DNA from: JAVHYG01 sp040390025 | Lineage (GTDB): Bacteria; Pseudomonadota; Gammaproteobacteria; Diplorickettsiales; Diplorickettsiaceae | Length of the DNA stretch: 64,000 nt | Assembly: GCA_040390025.1 (NCBI GenBank) | Contig: JAZJZD010000001.1 | Span: 1-64,000, forward strand | Reading direction: 5' to 3' | Part shown: positions 53,971 to 63,776 of the stretch, piece after piece | Numbering within the stretch: the first letter of the stretch is position 1 | How the letters are laid out: the number at the start of each line of letters is the position of its first letter | Position numbers and translations under genes: made by a program | The notes under the pieces: model-generated | Databases searched by the model: none | The model's input: the letters and a program-made list of their open reading frames with translations, nothing else | What the model was told of the DNA's origin: nothing

Positions 53971-55173
53971 TTATTTTTTCTGTAAAATAGTCACTTTGGC
54001 AAACCGTCTTTTGCCAACTTGGTAAATGTGCGTTGTGCCATTACCAAGTTTTAGATTTTTGTCTTCAATTTTTACGGAATCTATTTTCACAGCACCTTCG
54101 CTCATCAATCTTAAGGCTTCTGATGTACTCGCGACTAATCCAACTTGTTTTAGCAGATTGGCAATAGGTATATCGCCGTCTATGTGTAGGGTGATTGTTT
54201 TTATCTCCGTTGGAATAGCGCCCGTCTTGCGACGTTCGAATTCTTTTAAAGCATTTTCTGCGACTGTTTTAGCATAAAAACGTTCAACAATTTCTAATGC
54301 GAGTTCAACTTTAAAATCACGCGGATTAGCTACGCCTTGTGTGGTTTCTTGCTGCATACGATCGATATCCTTCATCGTTTTCTTAAAAGAAAGTAATTCA
54401 AAGTAGCGCCACATTAGATTGTCTGAAATTGACATGATCTTTCCAAACATCTCATTGGGCGGTTCATTAATCCCTATATAATTATTTAATGATTTAGACA
54501 TTTTCTGCACGCCATCCAATCCTTCTAAGAGAGGCATCATGATGACGATTTGTGGTTCTTGTTGGAAGTGTTTTTGTAGTTCTCTTCCCATTAATAGATT
54601 AAATTTTTGATCTGTACCGCCTAGCTCGACATCGCTTTTTAATGCAAGGGAATCGTAACCCTGTAGTAGAGGATATAAGAATTCATGGATAGCAATGGGT
54701 TGCTGATTGTGGTAACGCTTATGGAAATCATCTCTTTCTAACATTCGGGCAACCGTGTGCGTTGCGGCTAATTTAATTAATTCTGGAACAGAAAGTTTGT
54801 TGAGCCATTCTGAATTAAAACGCAAATTCGTTTTTTTACTGTCTAAAATTTTATTAAACTGATCTTGATAGGTTTTTGCATTGGCTTGAACTTCTTCCGA
54901 AGTTAATGGAGGACGTGTTGCATTCTTACCAGAAGGATCGCCAATGCGGCCTGTAAAATCACCAATCAAAAAGGTAACTTCATGTCCTAAGTCCTGTAAT
55001 TGACGCATTTTATTGATAAGAACGGTATGACCTAAATGCAAATCTGGCGCGGTAGGGTCAAATCCTGCTTTAATTTGTAAAGGTTTGCCCCGTGCTAATT
55101 TTTTCTTTAATTCCTCAACAACAAGTATTTCGCTTGTTCCTCGTTGGATAATTTCAAAAGAGGTTATCGTCAT
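53971..55173 (-). CDS. tyrS: tyrosyl-tRNA synthetase
   Basis: Charges tRNA-Tyr. Class I enzyme of 400 residues: [20 protein letters not shown] near 37-56 holds the HLGH, followed by a [11 protein letters not shown] loop near 230. A C-terminal S4 RNA-binding domain ends the protein ([19 protein letters not shown]). It overlaps the rsmI stop region by 4 bases and is co-transcribed with it. Confidence 0.97.
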   Translation of the reverse strand: MTITSFEIIQRGTSEILVVEELKKKLARGKPLQIKAGFDPTAPDLHLGHTVLINKMRQLQDLGHEVTFLIGDFTGRIGDPSGKNATRPPLTSEEVQANAKTYQDQFNKILDSKKTNLRFNSEWLNKLSVPELIKLAATHTVARMLERDDFHKRYHNQQPIAIHEFLYPLLQGYDSLALKSDVELGGTDQKFNLLMGRELQKHFQQEPQIVIMMPLLEGLDGVQKMSKSLNNYIGINEPPNEMFGKIMSISDNLMWRYFELLSFKKTMKDIDRMQQETTQGVANPRDFKVELALEIVERFYAKTVAENALKEFERRKTGAIPTEIKTITLHIDGDIPIANLLKQVGLVASTSEALRLMSEGAVKIDSVKIEDKNLKLGNGTTHIYQVGKRRFAKVTILQKK

Positions 55174-56018
55174 ATTGTTTTACCAGTTAATGCTAATGCT
55201 TGTGCGTAAAGATTATTTTTTTTTTCATGCGTTATTTGGGCAGCGAGTATTGCGGCCTTTTTAATAGGCAATTCACCTAATAGCAATTTCAAAATTCGTT
55301 GTATTTCTAGATCGGAATATTTTAAAGCATGCTCATTTCCTTTTACGAGCACAACAAATTCACCTCGTTGTTGGTTTGTATTATCGACGAGCCAGGGCCT
55401 TAGCTGTTCTAGGTTTCCTGCATGTATAGTTTCAAAGGTTTTAGTTAACTCTCTGGCTAATACAACATAGCGTTTAGGCCCCAATATCAATAACATATTT
55501 TCAATTAAATCTAGAATCCGGTGCGGTGCTTCATAGAAAATAATCGTGCGTGTTTCATAAAACAAATCCTTTAGTTTTGTTTGCCTAGCTATTTTTTTTG
55601 TAGGTAAGAACCCTGCAAAAACAAATTGTTGACAATTTAACCCTGAAGCGCTTAAGGCGGTTATTAAGGCGCAGGGACCTGGAATAGGGATAACCGGAAT
55701 TCCATTTTCACGTACTTTGTTGACTAAAATATAGCCAGGGTCACTAATTAAGGGAGTTCCCGCATCACTTATTAAAGCAATAGTCTGCTTTTGCAGCAGT
55801 TTTTTTAATAATAGTTCAGTGCGCTCGGCTTCGTTATGTTCATGTAAAGAAAGCATGGGAGTGGTAATTGCAAAATGACTTAGTAGTTTACGGGAGTGGT
55901 TGGTATCCTCTGCCGCAATGCAATTGACATTTTTTAGTGTTTCTAATGCCCGCGCACTGATGTCTCCGAGATTGCCAATAGGTGTGGCAACGATATATAG
56001 AGCGGGGGCTTTTAGCAT
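55170..56018 (-). CDS. rsmI: 16S rRNA 2'-O-methyltransferase RsmI
   Basis: Methylates C1402 of 16S rRNA. Tetrapyrrole-methylase fold of 282 residues: [18 protein letters not shown] near 11-28, [13 protein letters not shown] at 37-49, [15 protein letters not shown] near 81-95 and [15 protein letters not shown] near 117-131. It heads the rsmI-tyrS pair and is divergent from the permease gene. Confidence 0.97.
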   Translation of the reverse strand: MLKAPALYIVATPIGNLGDISARALETLKNVNCIAAEDTNHSRKLLSHFAITTPMLSLHEHNEAERTELLLKKLLQKQTIALISDAGTPLISDPGYILVNKVRENGIPVIPIPGPCALITALSASGLNCQQFVFAGFLPTKKIARQTKLKDLFYETRTIIFYEAPHRILDLIENMLLILGPKRYVVLARELTKTFETIHAGNLEQLRPWLVDNTNQQRGEFVVLVKGNEHALKYSDLEIQRILKLLLGELPIKKAAILAAQITHEKKNNLYAQALALTGKTI

Positions 56019-56099
56019 AAAACTTTTAGTAATAAAGACTTAGATAGGTATAATGACACACCGTTTTATACTGCGCAAAATTCAGAGGTTAGAATTACT

Positions 56100-56756
56100 A
56101 TGTCAGAGCAACCAAAACAACAAAAATTAGGGTTGTGGATGTTAACGGCCTTAGTAGCTGGAAATATGATAGGGTCAGGCATTTTTTTATTACCTGCCTC
56201 TCTAGCTCAGTTTGGTAGTATCAGTTTACTTTCTTGGATTGCTACAGCGGTCGGCGCTTTGTTAATAGCGCTGGTATTTGCTAAGCTAGGTACAGTTATG
56301 CCACTTATTGGAGGCCCTTATGCTTATTGTCGAGAGGCATTTGGCGACTTTGTTGGATTTCAAATGGCTTATAATTACTGGATTGCGCTTTGGGTAGGAA
56401 ATGCAGCAATAGCCGTTGCTTTGACAGGCTATTTAAGCTTTTTTTTCCCCATTTTGGCTAAAGATACCATACTAGCGTGTGGCGTTAGTATAAGTCTGGT
56501 TTGGCTAATGACCTTTATTAATTTACTGGGAGTACGGCATGCAGGCGCCTTTCAATTACTCACTACTATCTTAAAGCTTATTCCACTATTGCTTATTGCA
56601 ATGGTAGGGGTCTTTTATATACATCCTCATTACCTCGCTGATTTTAATTTAACCGATAAATCAAATTTTACGGCTTTTAGTAGCGCAGCCACATTAACCT
56701 TATGGTCTTTTGCCCCCTGTGCAATCAGAACGGGATCCTTTATCTTATCGGCATGA
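56100..56756 (+). pseudogene. amino-acid permease (APC family), N-terminal part, broken at scaffold gap
   Basis: About six hydrophobic helices start MLTALVAGNMIGSGIFLLPA, whose GNMIGSGIF is the substrate-binding kink of APC transporters. The homology runs to LTLWSF near residue 204, where family members continue with IGLESASVPA. Here the frame instead enters foreign sequence (from about 56713) and stops at 56756. The C-terminal half resumes after the run of Ns. The break looks like a contig junction rather than a real mutation. Substrate unknown: basic amino acids, polyamines or antiport are all possible. Confidence 0.8.
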
Positions 56757-56822
56757 AAAACGGGAGAAGCTATTCTGAGATAATCGGCATCTGATTCCGG
56801 ATTACCTACCATTTCATAATAC
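56713..56822 (-). pseudogene. fragment of an S9 (prolyl oligopeptidase-like) peptidase gene
   Basis: On the minus strand the bases before the gap encode YYEMVGNPESDADYLRIASP, then FHADKIKDPVLIAQGAKD, a typical piece from near the C-terminus of S9 peptidases, where YEMVGxP and LIAQGANDPRV-type motifs occur. It is unrelated to the permease on either side and opposite in direction. It is most simply a misjoined contig end; a real insertion is possible. Confidence 0.65.
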
Positions 56823-56832
56823 NNNNNNNNNN
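56823..56832. other. scaffold gap (10 N)
   Basis: Ten undetermined bases inside the permease gene. The permease frame is continuous in meaning on both sides, so little true sequence seems to be missing. Confidence 0.95.
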
Positions 56833-57566
56833 CTGCTTCGGTTCCAGCAGGTCATGTGGTTAATCCTACGCGCAATATCCCTAGAGCGACTATTTTGGGC
56901 GTATTAATTGCCACTGTGGTTTATATTCTCAGTAGTATCGCTGTAATGGGGAGTATGCCTTTGAACGAGCTTGCGCATTCTAATGCACCTTATGCGGATG
57001 CGGCGCGATTAATGTTTGGGCCGATAGGCAGTAGTTTAGTGGCGATAGGCGCGGTGATTTCTTGTTTGGGCGCCTTAAATGGTTGGATTTTGCTGCAAGG
57101 ACAAATCCCATTGGCAGCCGCTCAAGATAAACTGTTTCCTCGTATTTTTGAAAAAAAATCTGCAAATGGTACGCCTATTGTTGGTTTAGTTATTTCCAGT
57201 GTTTTAATAACATTGCTTTTATTAATGACGTTAAGTCAATCTTTGGTTAAGCAGTTCACGGTTATTATTTTATTAGCTACTTTGGCATCGTTGATCCCTT
57301 ATTTTCTGACTACAATGTCTGAACTTGTAATTTTTTTGAAATATCCGGGCCTTTTTAAGGGCAGAAAACTATTAGGCTCCGTGATTATTGCTGTTTTAGC
57401 GGGAATTTACTCCTTTTGGGTTATTATTGGTTCTGGTGAAGAAACTGTATTTTATGGCACATTATTATTATTGAGTAGCGTGCCCGTATATGTTTGGATG
57501 AAATGGCGGAACCCTTCCGATAAGATTAGCTTGAATAAGGATGAACAACCTTTACCTTTACCATGA
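56833..57566 (+). pseudogene. amino-acid permease (APC family), C-terminal part
   Basis: Continues the permease after the gap, in frame from 56835: ASVPAGHVVNPTRNIPRATI, then about six more hydrophobic helices and a polar tail (SDKISLNKDEQPL). Together with 56100-56712 it would make a normal APC transporter of about 450 residues with 12 helices, so the gene is probably intact in the organism. A GTG at 56856 is not a real start. Followed 9 bases later by the MscS-type channel gene. Confidence 0.85.
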
Positions 57567-57575
57567 GGCAATAGT

Positions 57576-60575
57576 TTGCATAAACTCGTTGTTTTATTAG
57601 TTTTTTTACTCGGTGGTTTTAATACAACTGCTTTTGCTGAGCAATCTAATGAATCATCTTTACTAACGTCAGCTCAGCAGCAGTTAGCTGCTGAGCAAAC
57701 ACGTAGTAATTTGCTCGCAAAAAAATTAAAGGGATTACAGGACGAACAAAAAAATCTACTTGCACAACCTATAACGCAAAAATCTTTAGAACGTCTTGAC
57801 CTAATGATTGCAATGGCCAAGGCTGATTTAGAAAGTATTAACTTAACGTTACTGACCACTCAGCAATCGACTGATATTATACAAGATACTATTCGTAATA
57901 CACCTGATCAATGGCAAACGGGTGAACAGGCCCTTCCTGTTAGTCAAGAACAACAGGGAAAATTACAATATAATGCGCAGGAGCGCCGTCGCTTATTTAA
58001 CTTACAGCAAAAGCGTACTAAAACTCTACAACGATCACGCGATATTATCCAGCAAACGCTTAATTTTTCTGAAGAATGGAAGCGTGATTTACAGAGAAAG
58101 TACCAGTTTCAGCAACAAACTAATAGAGAACAATCACTTAATGATTTAGTAGTACGTTTAGATCAAGAGCAGAAAAAATGGGTAACGCGGTTAAATCAAT
58201 GGAATGAAGCATTAAAAAAAGCAGAAACAACGGGCTTTCTTAATAATGTTTCTTATGATCAAATTGAGTTTAATATATTCGAAGCTGAAGAAAAGAATAA
58301 TTTGCTTGAGACTGAGCTTAATACCGCAAAAATTTCCAATAAATTACAAGCGTTAGCGTCTGCTTTTAATCAAAAACTTTCCTTAAGCACCTTAAGTAAT
58401 CTACAACATCAAATTGAAAATCTTAATGATCAAATTCAAGCTTCTATCCGGTTGCTTCAAAAAAAGTTAGATTTTTTACAAAATTATATTCAGTTAGTGG
58501 ATAAAGACTTAAAAGAAAATGGGTTTAATTCTGTTGAGGATCAAACGCGATTAGTTCACTTAAAGGAAATTAGTTCAAGTTATCAAAATCTTCTTTTCAA
58601 AACCGAGCAACTAGAAAAGGAGGTCAAGGAACAACAGATCACGATTGATAAACAATTAAAGCTACAGTTAGCTAATCGGCAGGGGCTACCTGGATGGAAT
58701 TTAAAAGCTTGGCTTAGTTTAGGCAAGACAATTGTGCAAATTCCTGCACTAACACTTGAAAAAGTAACAGGTCTTTATGAACCCATTATCAGTAAGCTTG
58801 AACTAGTATCAGGTTGGCAGTGGTTAATTGGATTGATCGGCTTTGTTATATGGTTTGCTTTATGGTTAAAACTACGTCGTTTTTTAGCCGTAGATAGAGT
58901 TCGGTTACAACAACGTAGCCGCGGTTTTTTTTCGGCACAAACTGTAATTGTTGTATTACAACTACTACAACGTCATTTAACCGGTATCATGTTGATAGCA
59001 GGTTTAATAGGCTTATTATTTTTATTAAATATGCCGTTTAAACTTTTTTTTCTGATTCTAAGCCTAAGTATAGTATGTTTGGTTTTCAGTATTGTTATCC
59101 AACTTGCCCATATTTTATTGTTAGAAAACACAACTGATGAGAGTGGCCATGACGTAAAACTCTATTATCGATTACGAACTACCTTGTTAATTGGTGGAAT
59201 TATTACCTTAGCTACAATTTTGGTTAATCAATTACCCGTTAATTATGAGGTACAAGATCTTTTTGGCCGCTTATTTATGCTTTTTCTTTTAGTCGTCGCT
59301 TTGGTATTAATGAAAGGTTGGGAAGTCGTTCCTACGCTACTAGAACCTTATATAGAAAATAAGCATGCGTATTTAAAACGGATTATCCGTTGGTTAAGTT
59401 TTTTAATTCCATTCAGTTTATTAACCAATGCGCTTATTGGCTTAGTCGGTTACGTTGAATTAGCGTGGGCTATTGCGCATTATCAAGGTTTATTTTTGGT
59501 AGCGCTTACTGCTTATCTTTTACTGAGAGGGCTTTTAGATGAGCTCATTCGTTGGGCATCTGAACAATGTATTCGTCGATTTAGGAATGGTTGGCTATGG
59601 AGCCAGGCTCTTTTAAAACCTTTTCACCAGGTTTTAAAACTTATTTTGCTCGCCTTGTCGGTTATGGGGTTGTTTGAGCTCTATGGTTGGGGAGGAGATC
59701 ACACCCCCTTGATTAATATCAACTTAAATAAATTACTTGCTACTAAGTTATTCGCGATTTCGAATACAGTGACAGTAACAGGTTTTACCGTTGTTGAATT
59801 AGCTGTACTTATTGTTATTTTAATATGGATTGCACATTGGTCGCGCGAGTTTGCGTATCGTTGGTTATTTGTGCATACCAAAGATTTGGGATTGCGTAAT
59901 AGTCTAGCTATTTTTACTCAATATACGTTGATCGCTATTGGGATAACGATTGGACTAAATATTTTAGGGTTAACATGGACTAATATTTCTCTTATTTTCG
60001 GTCTTTTTTCTTTAGGTGTCGGTTTAGGACTACGTGATTTATTTAATAATTTCTTTACAGGTATTTTTTTATTGTTAGAACGACCTGTAAAAGTGGGTGA
60101 TTGGGTTACTGTGGGAACATATGATGGTCAGGTTTCTCACATAGGTGCACGTTCTATTACGGTAACTACGGATGATCGTCAGGAGCTGTTAGTTCCTAAT
60201 GCTGATATTTTCAGTAAAAACTTTATCAATTGGACGCATCGAGATAGTGTTGTACGTGCATTAGTAACTGTGAAGTCGAATCGAAATGATAATCCAAATC
60301 GCATTAGAGATATAATTCTCGAGGTATTGGCGGCTACTCCAAAAATTTTGACCAATCCAAAGCCTGAAGTTTACTTTAAAGAGATCGATAAAGTGCTTTT
60401 AGAATTTAAAGTTGAGTACTATGTCGATTTAAATCATATTAGTTCGCGATCGGGAGTACGTTCGCAATTTTTATTCAGTTTGTGGGAACGTTTTTCTAGC
60501 GAAGGTATTTTACCTCCTGATGCAGCGCATGATGTGCATATAGAAGGTAAATTAGATTTTAAACCATCCAGCTAG
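57576..60575 (+). CDS. large mechanosensitive channel (MscK/KefA-like, MscS domain)
   Basis: 999 residues. It starts at TTG with GAGG upstream, followed by a signal peptide (MHKLVVLLVFLLGG...AFA). Residues 25-370 are a periplasmic Gln/Leu-rich coiled-coil region. About ten hydrophobic helices lie between 400 and 800, followed by the MscS core: LGVGLGLRDLFNNFFTGIFL near 810-830, VKVGDWVTVG and LVPNADIFSKNFINWT. It should open under membrane tension to release solutes in osmotic downshock. Length and layout match MscK/YbiO/YjeP-type proteins. It is downstream of the permease and 7 bases upstream of murG. Confidence 0.92.
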   Translation: MHKLVVLLVFLLGGFNTTAFAEQSNESSLLTSAQQQLAAEQTRSNLLAKKLKGLQDEQKNLLAQPITQKSLERLDLMIAMAKADLESINLTLLTTQQSTDIIQDTIRNTPDQWQTGEQALPVSQEQQGKLQYNAQERRRLFNLQQKRTKTLQRSRDIIQQTLNFSEEWKRDLQRKYQFQQQTNREQSLNDLVVRLDQEQKKWVTRLNQWNEALKKAETTGFLNNVSYDQIEFNIFEAEEKNNLLETELNTAKISNKLQALASAFNQKLSLSTLSNLQHQIENLNDQIQASIRLLQKKLDFLQNYIQLVDKDLKENGFNSVEDQTRLVHLKEISSSYQNLLFKTEQLEKEVKEQQITIDKQLKLQLANRQGLPGWNLKAWLSLGKTIVQIPALTLEKVTGLYEPIISKLELVSGWQWLIGLIGFVIWFALWLKLRRFLAVDRVRLQQRSRGFFSAQTVIVVLQLLQRHLTGIMLIAGLIGLLFLLNMPFKLFFLILSLSIVCLVFSIVIQLAHILLLENTTDESGHDVKLYYRLRTTLLIGGIITLATILVNQLPVNYEVQDLFGRLFMLFLLVVALVLMKGWEVVPTLLEPYIENKHAYLKRIIRWLSFLIPFSLLTNALIGLVGYVELAWAIAHYQGLFLVALTAYLLLRGLLDELIRWASEQCIRRFRNGWLWSQALLKPFHQVLKLILLALSVMGLFELYGWGGDHTPLININLNKLLATKLFAISNTVTVTGFTVVELAVLIVILIWIAHWSREFAYRWLFVHTKDLGLRNSLAIFTQYTLIAIGITIGLNILGLTWTNISLIFGLFSLGVGLGLRDLFNNFFTGIFLLLERPVKVGDWVTVGTYDGQVSHIGARSITVTTDDRQELLVPNADIFSKNFINWTHRDSVVRALVTVKSNRNDNPNRIRDIILEVLAATPKILTNPKPEVYFKEIDKVLLEFKVEYYVDLNHISSRSGVRSQFLFSLWERFSSEGILPPDAAHDVHIEGKLDFKPSS

Positions 60576-60582
60576 GTTTCGA

Positions 60583-61650
60583 ATGAAAAAAAAAATTAAA
60601 ATAATATTTACCGGCGGTGGTTCTGCTGGACACGTCACTCCTAGTATTCCTTTGATTCAATCACTTAAAAGTAAAGGAGCTGAGATTTTTTATGTTGGTT
60701 CTAAACAGGGTATTGAACACGCCTTAATTAAGCCATTGGATGTTCCTTATTATTCCATTATAACGGGGAAATTACGGCGTTATTGGTCTTGGCAAAATTT
60801 TTTAACGCCTTTCCAGCTGATCTTAGGTATTACACAAAGTTTTTTACTCTGTCGTCGGCTTAAACCCAATATTATTTTTTCCAAAGGCGGCTTTGTTGCG
60901 CTTCCTGTTGTAATCGGTGCCTGGTTAAATCGTATTCCTGTGGTTATTCATGAATCAGATCTTACTCCGGGTTTAGCTAACCGACTGAGCTTTCCTTTTG
61001 CTAGACTGATTTGCGTTACATTTCCCACAACGGCTCAGTTTTTTAAAAATAAGAGTAAAGTTTTAGTAACAGGTATGCCTATCCGTGAATTTTTATTTCA
61101 GGGTGATCGTGCCAAAGGGTTACAGTTTTGTGGATTTACTGTAGAAAAACCAGTATTGCTAATTATGACGGGGGGATTAGGTTCTGCGGAGATTAATGAT
61201 GCGATTCGACGTTTACTGAAACCATTATTAGAAAAGTTTCAGATAGTCCATCTCTGTGGAAAAGGAAAACAGAACATTCAGTTTGAAGGAATTCCTGCTT
61301 ATCGACAATTTGAATATATGCAAGAAGAATTGGCTGATGTTTTAGCTTGTGCCGATTTAGTGATTAGTCGCGCCGGCGCGACCTCACTCTATGAGTTATT
61401 AGCTTTAAAAAAGCCGCATATTTTATTGCCCTTATCCAGACAAGCCAGCCGCGGCGATCAGATTAAAAATGCAGAATATTTTTCTCAACAAGGATTAAGT
61501 GCTGTTTTATATCGTGAAGAATTTTCAGACGAAAAATTATTGCAAATCATTTTTGACTGTTATAAAAATTTAGAGGCAATGAAACATAAATTAGCAGATT
61601 TTAAACAGACTGATAGTATAAGAATGATTGTTAATGAGCTACTAAGATAG
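60583..61650 (+). CDS. murG: MurG-type lipid I N-acetylglucosaminyltransferase (Firmicutes-like)
   Basis: Adds GlcNAc to lipid I to make lipid II at the inner face of the membrane. GT-B fold of 355 residues with TGGGSAGHVTPS near 10-21, PVVIHESDLTPGLANRL near 119-135, SRAGATSLYELLALKKPHIL and SRQASRGDQIKNAEY. These last two look more like MurG of Bacillus/Clostridium relatives than of enteric bacteria (which have GGTGGHVFP and EQN). It is not in a dcw cluster. It is convergent with tamB. A second, classical murG may exist elsewhere in the genome. Confidence 0.85.
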   Translation: MKKKIKIIFTGGGSAGHVTPSIPLIQSLKSKGAEIFYVGSKQGIEHALIKPLDVPYYSIITGKLRRYWSWQNFLTPFQLILGITQSFLLCRRLKPNIIFSKGGFVALPVVIGAWLNRIPVVIHESDLTPGLANRLSFPFARLICVTFPTTAQFFKNKSKVLVTGMPIREFLFQGDRAKGLQFCGFTVEKPVLLIMTGGLGSAEINDAIRRLLKPLLEKFQIVHLCGKGKQNIQFEGIPAYRQFEYMQEELADVLACADLVISRAGATSLYELLALKKPHILLPLSRQASRGDQIKNAEYFSQQGLSAVLYREEFSDEKLLQIIFDCYKNLEAMKHKLADFKQTDSIRMIVNELLR

Positions 61651-61703
61651 TTTTCCGATTTTATTTTTTATACTCATTTCCACTAAATAGCGATCTAATT
61701 TTA

Positions 61704-63776
61704 CTATTTTCTTTCTATTTTATAAAGTAGGTCAATTCCATTAGCGAAATTACTGTTTGTGCTTTGCAATGAGAAATTTTTATTTAACAAATAGTTAATC
61801 TGTAAAATACTAATGGGGTCGAGTAGGCCTATGCTATAGGAAACATTGAGTCGAGGTGAGAAGTTTTTTCCGATAATTAAGGAAGTATTTTGCTGTAATT
61901 TATTCGTGCTAGGATTAAAAATTGGATTTGCACCAATAGTTAATTGATCAAGTCCTATTTTTTTTTGCGCGGTGTTAATAAACTGACTAACCCCTGTTTT
62001 TTTTCCGCCTACCTGTGTAGCGGCATTCAGCAGTAACTGCAGGCTGCCTGCGCTAAGCTGGCTACTCGGCTGTCCTGTCACTAGATAAGAAAGAATTTCT
62101 AGCTGGGAACTGATTGCACTCGAAGGATCGGCGTATAAAGTAATTTGCGGATTCTCTAAATAGCCTTGTAGGTGTACCCCAACAGTTACGGGAATGGGTT
62201 GTGTTGTTTGTAGCGCGGATGAAATAAACTTCGAAGATCCTAAGTTAGAAGTTAATGTATTTGTATTTTCATTATTAATGTTGGGTAAAACCCACACACT
62301 TTTACTTGCAATAACATCTAAGTTTGGATTATTAATAGGACTGTTTGCAAAGTTTAGTAAAGAATGGGGCTGTAATTTTAATCGTTGACCATAATAGCTA
62401 TATTCGCCTTCTGTTAATATAAGTTCTCCTGTCGCTAAAATAGGATGATCGGTTGATTGAGTTACATCTAATGTACCGGTTACCTTCGTGCGAAGACCTT
62501 GATAGCGAAAACGAATGTCATTTCCTAGCTGTAATTTGAAGTTAGTTTTATAACTAAATGGAAGCGATATAGAGGGTTTGTTGTGATTAACAAATACAAC
62601 ATCATTCGATAATTCTACTAAATTTGCATTAGTTTCTTTGATTTTAATTCTGGCTTTTGGGAAAGAAATAAGCCCTGTTGCCTCAACATGTTGTGTGTTT
62701 GCTTGGATTTGTAGTTTAGGTGAAGCGGTAATTTTGTATTCCTGTGTATGGCTTATCTCAACATTATTTCCTTGTAACTCAATAACACTTGGGAAATTGG
62801 ATTGATTCAATTGTGTTTTTGACTTAAAGGTTAACAAGCCTTTTCCAGAATCGATTTGGCCGTATCCTTGCAATACATTTTTATTCTTATTAAGGGCGAG
62901 GTTTATATTTTTTAAATGCAATCCTAAAATAGGTATTTGTACGCTTTCTATTTTTGATTTGAAATCAGATAAGCTACCTTGTAAAGAAAAAGGTTGTAAA
63001 TTTCCGGTGAGATTTATGCGAATAGGACTGAGGGAAAGTGTCGTATTTTTAAGTTGATTAGCTTGTAATTTGAAAGACCATTTTTTATTTTTTGAACTAT
63101 CTAAATGAAGCTCACCTTGCGCTTGATTTAGTTGCCAGTCATTCCAACTTAGATTAGTTTTTGGAAATAGAAAATATAGTTTGGGTTCTGTTCGATTTCC
63201 TTGTATTTTCCCTTGTAAATTAAGCTTACCGTTACTTTCAGAAATAAATTTTTTTAATTCTGGGATTGTTAATTGCCAATCAAAATTCCATTGTTGATGT
63301 AATGAACCGTTCAATTTTAGAAAATTATTCCCGTAGTGAATAAGCAATTCTTTAATATCAACTGAGTTTAATTTTATATAATTTAAGACCCAAGGCAATT
63401 TGAATCGCTTTTGATTTGAGTTTTGTGTTATATCGGTTTCTTTTATAGAAAGTGATAGTTTATCGATAGTTAGCGGAGCTACAGTAAAATGACCTTGCAT
63501 TAGATCACTCCAATGCCAATCAAATTGTGCAGCTGAAATAGAAAGCGCTACATCAGAATTTTTATATTGCAGATTTTTTATGTGGATTGGGCCGAGCAAA
63601 CAGCCATTTAACTGAGCTATTTTTAAATTTCCCGGCATCCATTGCTGAGCTAATGCGATTGATATTTCTAAGCCTTTTTGAGTATTGAAAAATAAATAAA
63701 TCGTACTTATAAAAAAGAAAACTATTATGCTGCGGGTAATAATCCAGCGTAGTTTGGGAAAATTTTTAGTTTTCAT
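61704..63776 (-). CDS. tamB: translocation and assembly module protein TamB (short)
   Basis: Inner-membrane-anchored periplasmic bridge that works with TamA in lipid transport and outer-membrane assembly. N-terminal anchor helix at about 14-30 (IITRSIIVFFFISTIYLFF). The long body is of repeated short beta strands (AsmA/DUF490 groove), and the C-terminal DUF490 block has QLEILSYLVTGQPSSQ, then NPIFNPSTNKLQQNTSLIIG and a last barrel-like SYSIGLLDPISILQINYLL. The 690 residues are little more than half the E. coli length (1259), so the groove would be shorter. It overlaps tamA by 4 bases. Confidence 0.92.
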   Translation of the reverse strand: MKTKNFPKLRWIITRSIIVFFFISTIYLFFNTQKGLEISIALAQQWMPGNLKIAQLNGCLLGPIHIKNLQYKNSDVALSISAAQFDWHWSDLMQGHFTVAPLTIDKLSLSIKETDITQNSNQKRFKLPWVLNYIKLNSVDIKELLIHYGNNFLKLNGSLHQQWNFDWQLTIPELKKFISESNGKLNLQGKIQGNRTEPKLYFLFPKTNLSWNDWQLNQAQGELHLDSSKNKKWSFKLQANQLKNTTLSLSPIRINLTGNLQPFSLQGSLSDFKSKIESVQIPILGLHLKNINLALNKNKNVLQGYGQIDSGKGLLTFKSKTQLNQSNFPSVIELQGNNVEISHTQEYKITASPKLQIQANTQHVEATGLISFPKARIKIKETNANLVELSNDVVFVNHNKPSISLPFSYKTNFKLQLGNDIRFRYQGLRTKVTGTLDVTQSTDHPILATGELILTEGEYSYYGQRLKLQPHSLLNFANSPINNPNLDVIASKSVWVLPNINNENTNTLTSNLGSSKFISSALQTTQPIPVTVGVHLQGYLENPQITLYADPSSAISSQLEILSYLVTGQPSSQLSAGSLQLLLNAATQVGGKKTGVSQFINTAQKKIGLDQLTIGANPIFNPSTNKLQQNTSLIIGKNFSPRLNVSYSIGLLDPISILQINYLLNKNFSLQSTNSNFANGIDLLYKIERK

